A DNA stretch of 64,000 nt from positions 1-64,000 of the forward strand of contig CAVWGG010000007.1 in the NCBI GenBank assembly GCA_963754535.1. Reading direction: 5' to 3'. This document shows positions 22,938-32,057 of the stretch, piece by piece (position 1 is the stretch's first letter; every line of letters starts with the position of its first letter). Source of the DNA: RPQJ01 sp963754535 (GTDB lineage Bacteria > Pseudomonadota > Gammaproteobacteria > Steroidobacterales > Steroidobacteraceae). The notes below the pieces were generated by a model. That model searched no databases. It had not been told where the DNA came from and saw nothing but the letters and a program-made list of their open reading frames with translations. Both the position numbers and the translations under genes were made by a program.

Positions 22938-24169
22938 CAAAAATTCCCCTTGAACCAATCCCGCATCCGCTGCAGCGTCTTGCGCGAACCCATCCCACCG
23001 TGCGGCGACGGATGCACGTGGCGCGTGCTGCGGCCGAACAGCAGCAGCCCGACGCCGGTCGAATGAATCGGATTGCGCACGACGTCCACCAGCCCGCTCA
23101 CGCCCTGGGGCAAGCCGAGCCGCACCGGCGCGTGGAAGATTTCCTCGGCCAGTTCGATGACGCCGTCCATCTTCGCGCTGCCGCCCGTGAGGACGATGCC
23201 GGCCGCGATCTTGTCGTGGTAATCGGAGCGCGCGAGTTCGTCGCGCACGAGCACGAAGATTTCTTCGTAGCGCGCCTCGACCACGCTCGCGAGCGTCTGC
23301 CGCGCAAGGCGCCGCGCCGGACGATCACCCACGCTCGGCACCTCGATGGTTTCGTCCGCATTGGCGAGCTGTGACAGCGCGCACGCGTACTTCACCTTGA
23401 GCTCCTCGGCGTGGTGCGTCGGCGTGCGCAGGCTCTGCGCGATGTCGTTCGTGACGAGGTCGCCCGCGATCGGAATGACGGCGGTGTGGCGAATCGCACC
23501 GCCCGCGAACACCGCCACGTCGGTGGTGCCGCCACCGATGTCGATCAGGCAGACACCGAGCTCCTTCTCGTCGTCGGCGAGCACGGCGTAGCTCGACGCC
23601 AGCTGCTCGAGCACGATGTCCTCGACCTCGAGGCCGCAGCGTTGCACGCACTTGACGATGTTCTGCGCGGCGCTCTCCGCGCCGGTCACGATGTGGACCT
23701 TCGCTTCGAGCCGGACACCCGACATGCCGACGGGCTCACGGATGCCGTCCTGCGCGTCGATGATGAATTCCTGCGGCAGGATGTGGAGGATCTTCTGGTC
23801 CGCGGGAATCGCCACGGCGCGCGCTGCGTCGATCACGCGCTCGACGTCGCTCTGCGTCACTTCCTTGTCGCGGATCGCGACGATGCCGTGCGAATTCAGG
23901 CTCCGCACGTGGCTGCCGGCGATGCCGGCGAACACGGAATGGATCTGGCAACCGGCCATCAGCTCGGCTTCCTCGACCGCGCGCTGGATCGACTGCACCG
24001 TCGAGTCGATGTTGACGACGACGCCGCGCTTCAGCCCGCGCGAAGGGTGCGAGCCGACGCCCACCACTTCGATCGTGCCGTCCGCGGTGAGCTCGCCGAC
24101 GATGGCGACGACCTTCGACGTGCCGATGTCGAGTCCGACGAGCAGGTTTCTTTCGGGCTTTCTAGGCAT
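22937..24169 (-). CDS. ftsA: Cell division protein FtsA
   Basis: FtsA is the actin-like ATPase that tethers FtsZ to the membrane and activates septal synthesis. The 410-residue product has phosphate motifs GLDIGTSKVVAIVGEL and CLIDIGGGTTDVAVF, and the adenosine motif GIVLTGGSAKMDG. It ends in an amphipathic membrane-targeting tail (KTLQRMRDWFKGNF). The ATG at 24169 overlaps the ftsQ end by 8 bases, giving the standard MPRK...LLVGLDIG start. The longer upstream frame is an overlap with ftsQ and is rejected. Confidence 0.98.
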   Translation of the reverse strand: MPRKPERNLLVGLDIGTSKVVAIVGELTADGTIEVVGVGSHPSRGLKRGVVVNIDSTVQSIQRAVEEAELMAGCQIHSVFAGIAGSHVRSLNSHGIVAIRDKEVTQSDVERVIDAARAVAIPADQKILHILPQEFIIDAQDGIREPVGMSGVRLEAKVHIVTGAESAAQNIVKCVQRCGLEVEDIVLEQLASSYAVLADDEKELGVCLIDIGGGTTDVAVFAGGAIRHTAVIPIAGDLVTNDIAQSLRTPTHHAEELKVKYACALSQLANADETIEVPSVGDRPARRLARQTLASVVEARYEEIFVLVRDELARSDYHDKIAAGIVLTGGSAKMDGVIELAEEIFHAPVRLGLPQGVSGLVDVVRNPIHSTGVGLLLFGRSTRHVHPSPHGGMGSRKTLQRMRDWFKGNF

Positions 24170-24959
24170 CGGGTGTCGCGTCCTCCTGCGGGGCGACGGC
24201 CAGTGCGGAACGGGTGTTCCAGCCCACGCTGAAGCCGTTCGTGTAGCGCATGTCCACGTAATTGATCTCCGCGACCCGCTTGGCCACCATCGGGCTCGCG
24301 AGTCGAATGAAGCGTTCGAGGCGGTTCTTGACGTCCTGCCGGCCGAGCCTGACCTGCAGGCCATCCGCCAGCTCGAGTTCCCACGCGCCGCGGTCGTCGA
24401 GCCGGACGCCCGTGAGGCGCAGGCCGGATTCGAGCAGGCGGCCCTGGGCATCGATGTACAGTTGCGCAACCTGCGACTCGCTGCCTTCCGGGCCTTCGAG
24501 CAGCGGCAATTCCGGCGGCACGTAGCGAGCGTTGCGAATGAAGAGCTCACCGCGCGCGTTCAGCAGCCCGGTGTCGTTCCACCTCGCCGCGGCCACCTCT
24601 TCGTTGACCACGACACGGATCGCGTCGGGCCACACGCGGGTCACGACGGCGTTGTCGACCCAGTCGATGGCTTCGACGCGCTTGCGGATGCGCTCGAGGT
24701 CCACCGAAGCCAGGCCGCCCTGCGCCACCTGCGAGACGGCGCTTTCGATCTCGGGGGGCGAGACGCGCTGGAAGGCGCCCTCGAGCAGGACGCGACGCAC
24801 CGGACGGTCCAGCGCGAAAATCAGCAGCAGCACGACCACGACGCAGCCCGCGACGACAGCCGCCGTGGTGCCGATGGCGTTCCAGTCGAGGCGCTCCCAC
24901 CACTTGGGTTCGGCGCGGGTCGCCTGCTTGCGCTGCTTCCTGCTGAACGGCAGCTTCAT
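24162..24959 (-). CDS. ftsQ: Cell division protein FtsQ
   Basis: FtsQ is the bitopic divisome scaffold that recruits FtsB and FtsL. The 265-residue product has a basic cytoplasmic N-terminus, one membrane helix (TTAAVVAGCVVVVLLLIFAL) and the POTRA domain (VRRVLLEGAFQRVSPPEIES). The beta domain contains WPDAIRVVVNEEVAAARWN. The ATG at 24959 overlaps the ddl stop in an ATGA, which settles the start; the longer frame lies over ddl. The C-terminus overlaps ftsA. Confidence 0.96.
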   Translation of the reverse strand: MKLPFSRKQRKQATRAEPKWWERLDWNAIGTTAAVVAGCVVVVLLLIFALDRPVRRVLLEGAFQRVSPPEIESAVSQVAQGGLASVDLERIRKRVEAIDWVDNAVVTRVWPDAIRVVVNEEVAAARWNDTGLLNARGELFIRNARYVPPELPLLEGPEGSESQVAQLYIDAQGRLLESGLRLTGVRLDDRGAWELELADGLQVRLGRQDVKNRLERFIRLASPMVAKRVAEINYVDMRYTNGFSVGWNTRSALAVAPQEDATPDA

Positions 24960-25921
24960 CGACGTGCCTCCTGGCCGCGGAAGCTCGTTTCGAGCACCCG
25001 CCAGACCAGTTCGTCGAACTCGATGCCGCGCTGACGCGCCGCCTTCGGCACGAGCGAATGACTGGTCATGCCCGGCGCCGTGTTCACTTCGAGCAGCCAT
25101 GGCTTACCCGACCGGTCGCGCATGAAGTCGACGCGGCCCCAGCCGCTGCAGCCGGCTGCAAAGAATGCCGCGAGCGTCAGGCCCGCGAGTTCCTGCTCTG
25201 CCGCACCGGTCATGCCGGGGCACAGGTACTGCGTGTCGTCGGCGACGTACTTCGCGTGGTAGTCGTAGTACTCGCCCGCCGGCACGATCCGGATCGACGG
25301 CAGCGCTTCGAGCCCAAGCACGCCCACCGTGTACTCCTCGCCCTGGATCAACTGCTCGACCAGCAAGGAGCCTTCGTAACGCGCCGCAAGGTCGACGGCC
25401 GCCGCAAGGTCCGCGTCCTCGAAGCAACGCGTGATGCCGACGCTCGAGCCTTCGCAGGCGGGTTTCACGATCACGGGCAGGCCGAGCTTGTGGGCCGCTG
25501 CGACGACGTCCTCGCCGCGCTGCAGGTTCACGTAGGCGGGCGTCGGCAGGCCGAGCGCGAGCCACACCTGCTTGGTGCGGATCTTGTCCATCGAGAGCGC
25601 CGACCCGAGCACGCCGGAACCCGTGTAGGGCACATCCAGCGATTCGAGCAGCCCCTGCAGCACGCCGTCTTCGCCGCCGCCACGATTGCCATGCAGGATG
25701 TTGAACACGCGGTCGAACCGCCGGCCACCCGGCGCCGTGAGCGCGGCGACCAGCGCAGGTATGCCGTCGACCGCCGTGGCGTCGACGCCGCGGCGCTGCA
25801 GCGCCTCGAGCACGTTGCGGCCCGAATCGAGCGACACCTCGCGTTCCGACGACGTGCCGCCGAGCAGCACGGCGACGCGGCCGAACTGGGCGGGATCCTT
25901 GATGAGCATCGGCGCAGTCAT
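24956..25921 (-). CDS. ddl: D-alanine--D-alanine ligase
   Basis: Ddl is the ATP-grasp enzyme that makes D-Ala-D-Ala for the peptidoglycan stem. The 321-residue product shows the N-terminal LLGGTSSEREVSLDSG and the ATP-grasp loop VKPACEGSSVGI. The metal/catalytic region WGRVDFMRDRSGKPWLLEVN and the C-terminal TAPGMTSHSLVPKAA are present. Start and stop overlap murC and ftsQ by 4 bases each. The dcw location indicates the DdlB type. Confidence 0.98.
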   Translation of the reverse strand: MTAPMLIKDPAQFGRVAVLLGGTSSEREVSLDSGRNVLEALQRRGVDATAVDGIPALVAALTAPGGRRFDRVFNILHGNRGGGEDGVLQGLLESLDVPYTGSGVLGSALSMDKIRTKQVWLALGLPTPAYVNLQRGEDVVAAAHKLGLPVIVKPACEGSSVGITRCFEDADLAAAVDLAARYEGSLLVEQLIQGEEYTVGVLGLEALPSIRIVPAGEYYDYHAKYVADDTQYLCPGMTGAAEQELAGLTLAAFFAAGCSGWGRVDFMRDRSGKPWLLEVNTAPGMTSHSLVPKAARQRGIEFDELVWRVLETSFRGQEARR

Positions 25922-27345
25922 GAGCGTCGGCCTCGCAGGGCGACTGCCGCCGGCAAGCTGCGCGGCAGTTCATTGGAGACGGCGCCGATGTGACCGGCAC
26001 CCATCGTCAGCACCACGTCGCCCTCACGCACGATGCCGGCGAGCGCGTCCGGCAGTTCGTCGAGCGACTTGAGCAGCACGGGTTCCACGCGACCCCGCGA
26101 GCGGATCGCGCGACAGAGCGACTTGCCGTCCGCGCCGGGGATCGGGGCCTCGCCGGCTGGGTACACCTCGGCCACGACCAGCGCGTCGGAATCCGCCAGC
26201 ACCTGCGCGAACTCGTCGAGCAGGTCACGTGTGCGCGAGTAGCGGTGCGGCTGGAAGACCAGCACGACACGACGGCCCGGCCAGCCCTGGCGCGTCGCCT
26301 CGACCGTCGCCGCGATCTCGGTCGGATGGTGGCCGTAGTCGTCCACGATCGTGACCTTGCCGGCACCGGTGTCGACGTCGGCGATCCACTGCAGGCGTCG
26401 CTCGATGCCCTGGAAGCCGGCCAATGCGCGCTGGATGGCGGCATCGTCGATCTCGAGTTCGGTCGCGACGGTGATCACCGCCAGTGCGTTCAGCACGTTG
26501 TGGCGACCTGGCAGGTTCAGCGTGACCGGCAGCGGCGGCGCGCCACCCGGGCGCAGCACGGTGAACTTCGACCGGCCCGCGAGCCGCTCGATGTCCACGG
26601 CGCGCACGTCGGCGGATTCGTCGAAACCGTAGGTCAGGCAGGGCCGCGCGATGCTGGGAATCAATCCGCGGGCGTTCGCGTCGTCGTTGCAGACGACGGC
26701 GAGTCCGTAGAACGGCAGGTTGTGCAGGAACTCGACGAAGCTGAGCTTGAGCTTCTCGAAATCGCCGCCGTGCGTGCCGAGGTGATCGGCATCGACGTTG
26801 GTGACGATCGCGATCATCGGCTGCAGGTGCGTGAAGGACGCATCGCTCTCGTCGGCTTCGGCGACCAGGAACTCGCCGGCACCCAGGCGCGCATTGCTGG
26901 CCGCGCTCTTCAGCCGGCCGCCGATGACGAACGTGGGATCCGTGCCGCCTTCGGCCAGCACGCTCGCCATCAGGCTCGTCGTGGTGGTCTTGCCGTGCGT
27001 GCCGGCCACGGCGATCGAATAGCGGAAGCGCATCAGTTCGCCGAGCATCTCGGCGCGCTTCACGACCGGAATGCGCTCGGCCAGTGCGCGTGCTACCTCG
27101 GGATTCGCCGCGTTGATCGCGCTCGAGACGACGACCACGTCGGCGCCGTCGACGTTCCCGGCGCGGTGGCCGATCAGCACGCGCGCGCCGAGTTGTTGCA
27201 GGCGCTCGGTGGCCTCGCCCTGCTTCACGTCGGAACCCTGCACGGCGTAGCCCAGGTTCAACAGCACTTCAGCGATGCCGGACATGCCGCTGCCGCCGAT
27301 GCCGACGAAGTGAATCGTGTGGATCCGACGCATGCGGTCTTTCAT
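25918..27345 (-). CDS. murC: UDP-N-acetylmuramate--L-alanine ligase MurC
   Basis: MurC adds L-Ala to UDP-MurNAc, the first amino-acid step of the peptidoglycan precursor. The 475-residue product has the UDP-binding N-terminus (IHFVGIGGSGMSGIAEVLLN), the ATP P-loop AGTHGKTTTTSL and the C-terminal domain motif DDYGHHPTEI. The ATG at 27345 overlaps the murG stop (ATGA). A larger open frame continuing upstream is an out-of-frame reading of murG and is not part of the gene. Confidence 0.98.
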   Translation of the reverse strand: MKDRMRRIHTIHFVGIGGSGMSGIAEVLLNLGYAVQGSDVKQGEATERLQQLGARVLIGHRAGNVDGADVVVVSSAINAANPEVARALAERIPVVKRAEMLGELMRFRYSIAVAGTHGKTTTTSLMASVLAEGGTDPTFVIGGRLKSAASNARLGAGEFLVAEADESDASFTHLQPMIAIVTNVDADHLGTHGGDFEKLKLSFVEFLHNLPFYGLAVVCNDDANARGLIPSIARPCLTYGFDESADVRAVDIERLAGRSKFTVLRPGGAPPLPVTLNLPGRHNVLNALAVITVATELEIDDAAIQRALAGFQGIERRLQWIADVDTGAGKVTIVDDYGHHPTEIAATVEATRQGWPGRRVVLVFQPHRYSRTRDLLDEFAQVLADSDALVVAEVYPAGEAPIPGADGKSLCRAIRSRGRVEPVLLKSLDELPDALAGIVREGDVVLTMGAGHIGAVSNELPRSLPAAVALRGRRS

Positions 27346-28433
27346 GCCGCCTCCCCCGCCGCCTGCACACAGGCGTCGGCAAGACGCTCGTCCGCGTCGA
27401 TGATGGCGCTCGTGCGCGCGGCCACAGCCATGCGCGCGAGCAGCGGCCGTCCGGCCTCGAGCAGCGCGCGCAGCATCGCGGCCAGCGAGATCGGCGTCAG
27501 GTCGCCCTCGGGCAGGAGCTTCGCGGCGCCCGACCGTACGGCGTACTCGGCATTGCGAGTCTGGTGGTCGTCGACCGCGGCCGGGAAAGGCACGAGGATC
27601 GCCGGCACGCCGGCCGCCGCGAGTTCGGTCACCGTCAGCGCGCCAGAGCGGCACACGGCAAGGTCGGCCCAGCCATAGGCACTGGCCATGTCGTCGATGA
27701 AGGGCCGCACGTCGGCCTCGATGCCGCGCGAGCGATACGCCTGCACGGTTTCTTCGAAATTGTGCGTGCCGGTCTGGTGCAGCACTGCGGGCCGCAGCGC
27801 CGCCGGCAGTTCGCCGATGGCAGCCGGCAGCACGGCATTCAGGCGCGCGGCGCCCTGGCTGCCGCCGAACACGAGCAGGCGTGCAGGACCTTCGCGTCCC
27901 GCATAGCGCCGCTCGGGCGGCGCCACGGCGACGATTTCCGGGCGAACGGGATTGCCGACGCGCTCGGCCTGCACGCCGCTGCCGAAACTGTTCGGGAACC
28001 CCTCGAGCACGCGCTTGGCGAAACGCGCGAGCACGCGGTTGGTGAGGCCCGCGACGGCGTTCTGCTCGTGCACGACGAGGGGCCGGCCCAGCAACCACGC
28101 CGCGATTCCACCCGGGCCGGAAGCGAAGCCGCCCGCGCCGAGCACGACCCTGGGCTGGTGCTTGCGGATCGCGCGCATCGCCTGGTTGATGGCGAGCAGC
28201 AGGCGGAACGGAGCGGCCAGCAGTGTCAGCGCACCCTTGCCACGGAGCCCGCTCACGCTCAGCCACTCGACCGGAATTCCCTCGGCCGGCACCAGCCGTG
28301 CCTCGATGCCCTTCTGCGTGCCGAGCCACACGATGTCGTAGCCGCGGCGCTTCAGCACCCGCGCCGTCGCGAGGGCCGGGAAGACGTGTCCCCCCGTGCC
28401 GCCCGCCATGACCAGTGCGACCTTGCGCGTCAT
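27342..28433 (-). CDS. murG: Lipid II-forming GlcNAc transferase MurG
   Basis: MurG transfers GlcNAc from UDP-GlcNAc to lipid I at the inner face of the membrane, giving lipid II. The 363-residue GT-B protein shows the G-rich loops MAGGTGGHVFPALA and GAGGFASGPGG. The acceptor motif HEQNAVAGLTNR and donor-site segments FGGSQGAARLN and CRSGALTVTELAAAG are also present. The ATG at 28433 overlaps the ftsW stop. Confidence 0.98.
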   Translation of the reverse strand: MTRKVALVMAGGTGGHVFPALATARVLKRRGYDIVWLGTQKGIEARLVPAEGIPVEWLSVSGLRGKGALTLLAAPFRLLLAINQAMRAIRKHQPRVVLGAGGFASGPGGIAAWLLGRPLVVHEQNAVAGLTNRVLARFAKRVLEGFPNSFGSGVQAERVGNPVRPEIVAVAPPERRYAGREGPARLLVFGGSQGAARLNAVLPAAIGELPAALRPAVLHQTGTHNFEETVQAYRSRGIEADVRPFIDDMASAYGWADLAVCRSGALTVTELAAAGVPAILVPFPAAVDDHQTRNAEYAVRSGAAKLLPEGDLTPISLAAMLRALLEAGRPLLARMAVAARTSAIIDADERLADACVQAAGEAA

Positions 28434-29626
28434 CGGCGACGAGCCTCGCGTGGTGCGACGCGCACGCGACCGGTCGCCTGCGTGTCGTGATGGATGCGCA
28501 GCAGCACACCGATCCAGCCGAGCGTCACGAGCATGCTGCTGCCGCCGTACGAGAGCAGCGGCAGCGTGAGGCCCTTGGTCGGCAGCAGCCCCATGTTCAC
28601 GCCGACGTTCACGAAGGCCTGCAGACCCAGCCAGATGCCGATCGCCGCGGCCACGTATGACTGGAACGCCTGCCCGGCCTGCGCGGCTTCGCGCGAAATC
28701 ATCAGCGCACGAGTCACCAGCACGGCAAACAGGGCGACGACGACCGTGACGCCGAGGAACCCGAATTCTTCCGCCAGCACGGCGAAGACGAAGTCCGTGT
28801 GGGCCTCGGGCAGGTAGAAGAGCTTCTGCACGCTCGCGCCGAGACCGACGCCGAACCATTCGCCGCGGCCGATCGCGATCAGCGACTGCACGAGCTGGAA
28901 GCCGCTGTTGAACGGGTCGCCCCAGGGATCGAGGAAGCCGGTCAGGCGGCGCAGGCGATACGGCGAGACGACCGCGAGTGCGCCGAGCGCGACCGAACCG
29001 AACACGATCGGGACGAGCAGGTGGAGGATGCGTGCGCCCGCGAGGAACAGGACGCCGAGGCCGGTCGCGAACAGGACGGTGGCTGCCCCGAAGTCGGGCT
29101 CGATCAGCAGCAGCCCGGCCGCGGCAGCGAGCACGCCGACCGGCATCATGAAACCCTTGAAGTCGTTGCGCAGGTCGTCCGAGCGACGCACGGCGTAGCT
29201 TGCGACGTACATCAGCAGCATCACGCGCGCGGCTTCGGAGACCTGGAAGTTCATGAAGCCAAGGCGGATCCAGCGCCGCGCGCCGTTGACTTCGTAACCG
29301 ATGCCGGGAATCAGCACGACGACCAGCAGCAGGAACGCGCCGCCGAGGAGGTAGACGGAGTACTCCTCCCAGATCCGCGTCGGCACCGCGAGACCGACAG
29401 CCGCGGCAACGACGCCGGCGAGCACGTACAGCAGCTGGCGCTGGAAGTAGTGAAACGCGTGGCCGGTCTCCTTCTCGGAGATGCCGATCGACGCCGACGC
29501 GACCATGATCAGCCCGATCAGCAGCAAGGCGGACACGGTGCCGATGATCCAGGGATCCAGCACCAGGCGTCGCGGCTGGCCGCTCGAACGCGCGTAGCTG
29601 TTGACGGTGGAAGCCGGCGCGCTCAT
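28430..29626 (-). CDS. ftsW: Peptidoglycan glycosyltransferase FtsW (SEDS family)
   Basis: FtsW is the polytopic SEDS glycosyltransferase that polymerises lipid II at the septum together with FtsI. The 398-residue product has about ten hydrophobic helices. SEDS hallmarks are NGARRWIRLGFMNFQVSEAAR, LLLIEPDFGAATVL and the C-terminal NMGLLPTKGLTLPLLSYGGSS. The catalytic Asp is expected in the HTDFVFAVLAEEFGFLG region or the adjacent loop. It overlaps murD and murG by 4 bases each. Confidence 0.98.
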   Translation of the reverse strand: MSAPASTVNSYARSSGQPRRLVLDPWIIGTVSALLLIGLIMVASASIGISEKETGHAFHYFQRQLLYVLAGVVAAAVGLAVPTRIWEEYSVYLLGGAFLLLVVVLIPGIGYEVNGARRWIRLGFMNFQVSEAARVMLLMYVASYAVRRSDDLRNDFKGFMMPVGVLAAAAGLLLIEPDFGAATVLFATGLGVLFLAGARILHLLVPIVFGSVALGALAVVSPYRLRRLTGFLDPWGDPFNSGFQLVQSLIAIGRGEWFGVGLGASVQKLFYLPEAHTDFVFAVLAEEFGFLGVTVVVALFAVLVTRALMISREAAQAGQAFQSYVAAAIGIWLGLQAFVNVGVNMGLLPTKGLTLPLLSYGGSSMLVTLGWIGVLLRIHHDTQATGRVRVAPREARRR

Positions 29627-30978
29627 GCAGCGAGACTCCTGACGGCGGCGGCGAACTCATCGCCGCGATGGGTGTAGTCACGGAACATGTCGAGGCTCGC
29701 GCAAGCCGGCGAGAGCAGGACGGTGTCGCCCGGTTGCGCGACGGCTTGCGCCGCGCGGACGGCCGCCGGCATGTCCGTGGCGCGCTCCGTCGCGCAGACG
29801 CCGGCCAGCGTGGCCGCGAGCGCCGGCGCATCGCGACCGATCAGCACGACGTGACGAACCTTGCCGCGGAAGGCATCTCGCAGTTCGGAGAAGTCCTGGT
29901 TCTTGCCATCGCCACCGGCGATGACGACGAGCGGACCCGCCATACCCTGCACCGCGGCGAGCGTGGCGCCTACGTTCGTGCCCTTCGAGTCGTTCACGTA
30001 ACGCACGCCGCGGACATCGGCGACCCATTGCGAACGATGCGGCAGGCCGCCGAACGCGCACAGCGCTTCGAGCGCCGGCCCGAGCGGCAGTTCGAGGGCT
30101 TCGGCCAGCGCGAGCGCAGCCATCGCGTTCGCCGCGTTGTGCAGGCCCTGCAGCCGCATCGCAGCGAGCGGCAGCAACGGCTCGCCACGCCGCACGATCA
30201 TCGGCACGGGCGCGTGTTCGAGCGTGTAATCGGCTGCGCGCGATTCGAGGCTGAACGACACCACCGACTGGCCCGGGCGCGGCATGCCGCGCACGACCGG
30301 GTCATCGGCGTTGATCACGGCGACGTCGCAGCCATCGAAGATGCGGGCCTTCGCCGCGCCGTACTCCTCGAGACTCGCGTACCGATCCATGTGATCGGGC
30401 GTGACGTTGAGCACGGTCGCGGTCACGGTGCGCAGGGAGTGCGTCGTTTCGAGCTGGAAGCTCGACAGTTCGAGCACGTAGAGATCGGGTGCTTCACGCT
30501 CGAGCAGGTCGAGTGCCGGTTCGCCGAGATTTCCGCCCGCCAGCGCGCGGCGGCCGCCGGCGTTCGCCAGCCCGGCCACGAGCGTCGTCACCGTGCTCTT
30601 GCCGTTCGTCCCGGTGATCGCGGCAATGGGCGCCTGTGCGGCGCGAGCGAAGAGCTCGATGTCACCGACGACCGGCAACCCGCGCTCGAGCGCCTCGCGC
30701 ACGACCGGCTCCTGCAATGAGAGGCCAGGCGAAATGACCACTTGCGCGACATCGTCGAGCAGCGACGAGCTGAACGCACCCGTCCGCAGCTCCGCCGCGG
30801 GGACCTGGTCACGCAGCGCATCGACGCCCGGCGGGTTCGTGCGCGTATCCGCGACCCGCACCGTGAGTCCCTCGCGGTCGAGGTAGCGCGCAGCCGAAAG
30901 GCCGGTGCGACCGAGTCCGAGCACCAGGGCGCGGGTGCCGGCAGCGAGCGGAAGCAGTGTGTGGAGCATCGCGGTCAC
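29623..30978 (-). CDS. murD: UDP-N-acetylmuramoylalanine--D-glutamate ligase MurD
   Basis: MurD adds D-Glu to UDP-MurNAc-L-Ala. The 451-residue product has the N-terminal LVLGLGRTGLSAARYL and the P-loop ITGTNGKSTVTTL. The Mur ligase segments LNVTPDHMDRY and YVNDSKGTNVGATLAA follow. The start region overlaps the mraY stop in an ATGA. No anomalies are seen. Confidence 0.98.
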   Translation of the reverse strand: MTAMLHTLLPLAAGTRALVLGLGRTGLSAARYLDREGLTVRVADTRTNPPGVDALRDQVPAAELRTGAFSSSLLDDVAQVVISPGLSLQEPVVREALERGLPVVGDIELFARAAQAPIAAITGTNGKSTVTTLVAGLANAGGRRALAGGNLGEPALDLLEREAPDLYVLELSSFQLETTHSLRTVTATVLNVTPDHMDRYASLEEYGAAKARIFDGCDVAVINADDPVVRGMPRPGQSVVSFSLESRAADYTLEHAPVPMIVRRGEPLLPLAAMRLQGLHNAANAMAALALAEALELPLGPALEALCAFGGLPHRSQWVADVRGVRYVNDSKGTNVGATLAAVQGMAGPLVVIAGGDGKNQDFSELRDAFRGKVRHVVLIGRDAPALAATLAGVCATERATDMPAAVRAAQAVAQPGDTVLLSPACASLDMFRDYTHRGDEFAAAVRSLAA

Positions 30979-32057
30979 CGGAGCTTCAACGTCGCGAGGC
31001 CGAGCAGCACGAGCACCACGGTGATGATCCAGAAACGCACGATCACCTTCGGTTCGGCCCAGCCCTTGAGTTCAAAGTGGTGGTGGATCGGCGCCATCCT
31101 GAAGATGCGCTTGCCGCGGAGCTTGAACGACGCCACTTGCAGGATCACCGACACCGTCTCCATGACGAAGACGCCGCCCATGATGAACAGCACGAGCTCC
31201 TGCCGGACGACCACGGCGATGACACCGAGCGCGGCGCCCAGCGCAAGCGCGCCGATGTCGCCCATGAAAACCTGCGCGGGATAGGTGTTGAACCACAGGA
31301 AACCGAGGCCCGCGCCGAAGATGGCCGAACAGATCACGAGCACTTCGCCTGCGCCCGCGATGTACGGGATGCTCAGGTAGTTCGAGAACACGACGTTGCC
31401 CGATGCGTAGGCAAAGACGCCGAGGGCGCCCGCGACGAGCACCGACGGCATGATCGCAAGGCCGTCGAGACCGTCGGTCAGGTTGACCGCATTGCTCGTG
31501 CCGACGATCACGAAGTACGTCAGCGGAATGAACAGGACGCCGAGCGGGACGACGAAGTGCTTGAAGAACGGCACGTACAGCGTCGTGTCGGCAGGCGACT
31601 GCGCGGTGGCATACAGCACGATCGCGGCGCCGAGACCCGCGACGGACTGCCAGAAGTACTTGTACCGCGCGATCAGCCCGCGCGAATTGCCGACGACGAG
31701 CTTGAGGTAGTCGTCCCAGAATCCGATCAGGCCGAACGCGACGGTGACCAGCAGCACCACCCAGACGAAGCGATTGGCGAGGTCGGCCCACAGCAGGGTG
31801 GCCGCGACGATCGCGGCAAGGATCAGCGCCCCGCCCATCGTCGGCGTGCCCGCCTTGCTCAGGTGCGTCTGCGGTCCGTCGGAACGCACGCGCTGGCCGA
31901 CCTGGTACTCCGCGAGCCAGCGGATCATGCGCGGGCCGACCAGCAGCGAGATCGCAAGCGCCGTGAGCGCCGCGAGAATCGCCCGCAGGGTCAGGTACTG
32001 GAAGACGTGGAAGCCGGAGTAGTACTCGGAGAGCCAGGCAGCGACGTGGCGCAGCAT
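30975..32057 (-). CDS. mraY: Phospho-MurNAc-pentapeptide translocase MraY
   Basis: MraY is the integral-membrane enzyme that forms lipid I from UDP-MurNAc-pentapeptide and undecaprenyl phosphate. The 360-residue product has about ten membrane helices. Conserved loops are HLSKAGTPTMGGALIL, NAVNLTDGLDGLAI (catalytic Asp cluster), FMGDIGALALG and APIHHHFEL. The start ATG at 32057 abuts the murF stop with no gap. The longer reading in another frame is a shadow. Confidence 0.98.
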   Translation of the reverse strand: MLRHVAAWLSEYYSGFHVFQYLTLRAILAALTALAISLLVGPRMIRWLAEYQVGQRVRSDGPQTHLSKAGTPTMGGALILAAIVAATLLWADLANRFVWVVLLVTVAFGLIGFWDDYLKLVVGNSRGLIARYKYFWQSVAGLGAAIVLYATAQSPADTTLYVPFFKHFVVPLGVLFIPLTYFVIVGTSNAVNLTDGLDGLAIMPSVLVAGALGVFAYASGNVVFSNYLSIPYIAGAGEVLVICSAIFGAGLGFLWFNTYPAQVFMGDIGALALGAALGVIAVVVRQELVLFIMGGVFVMETVSVILQVASFKLRGKRIFRMAPIHHHFELKGWAEPKVIVRFWIITVVLVLLGLATLKLR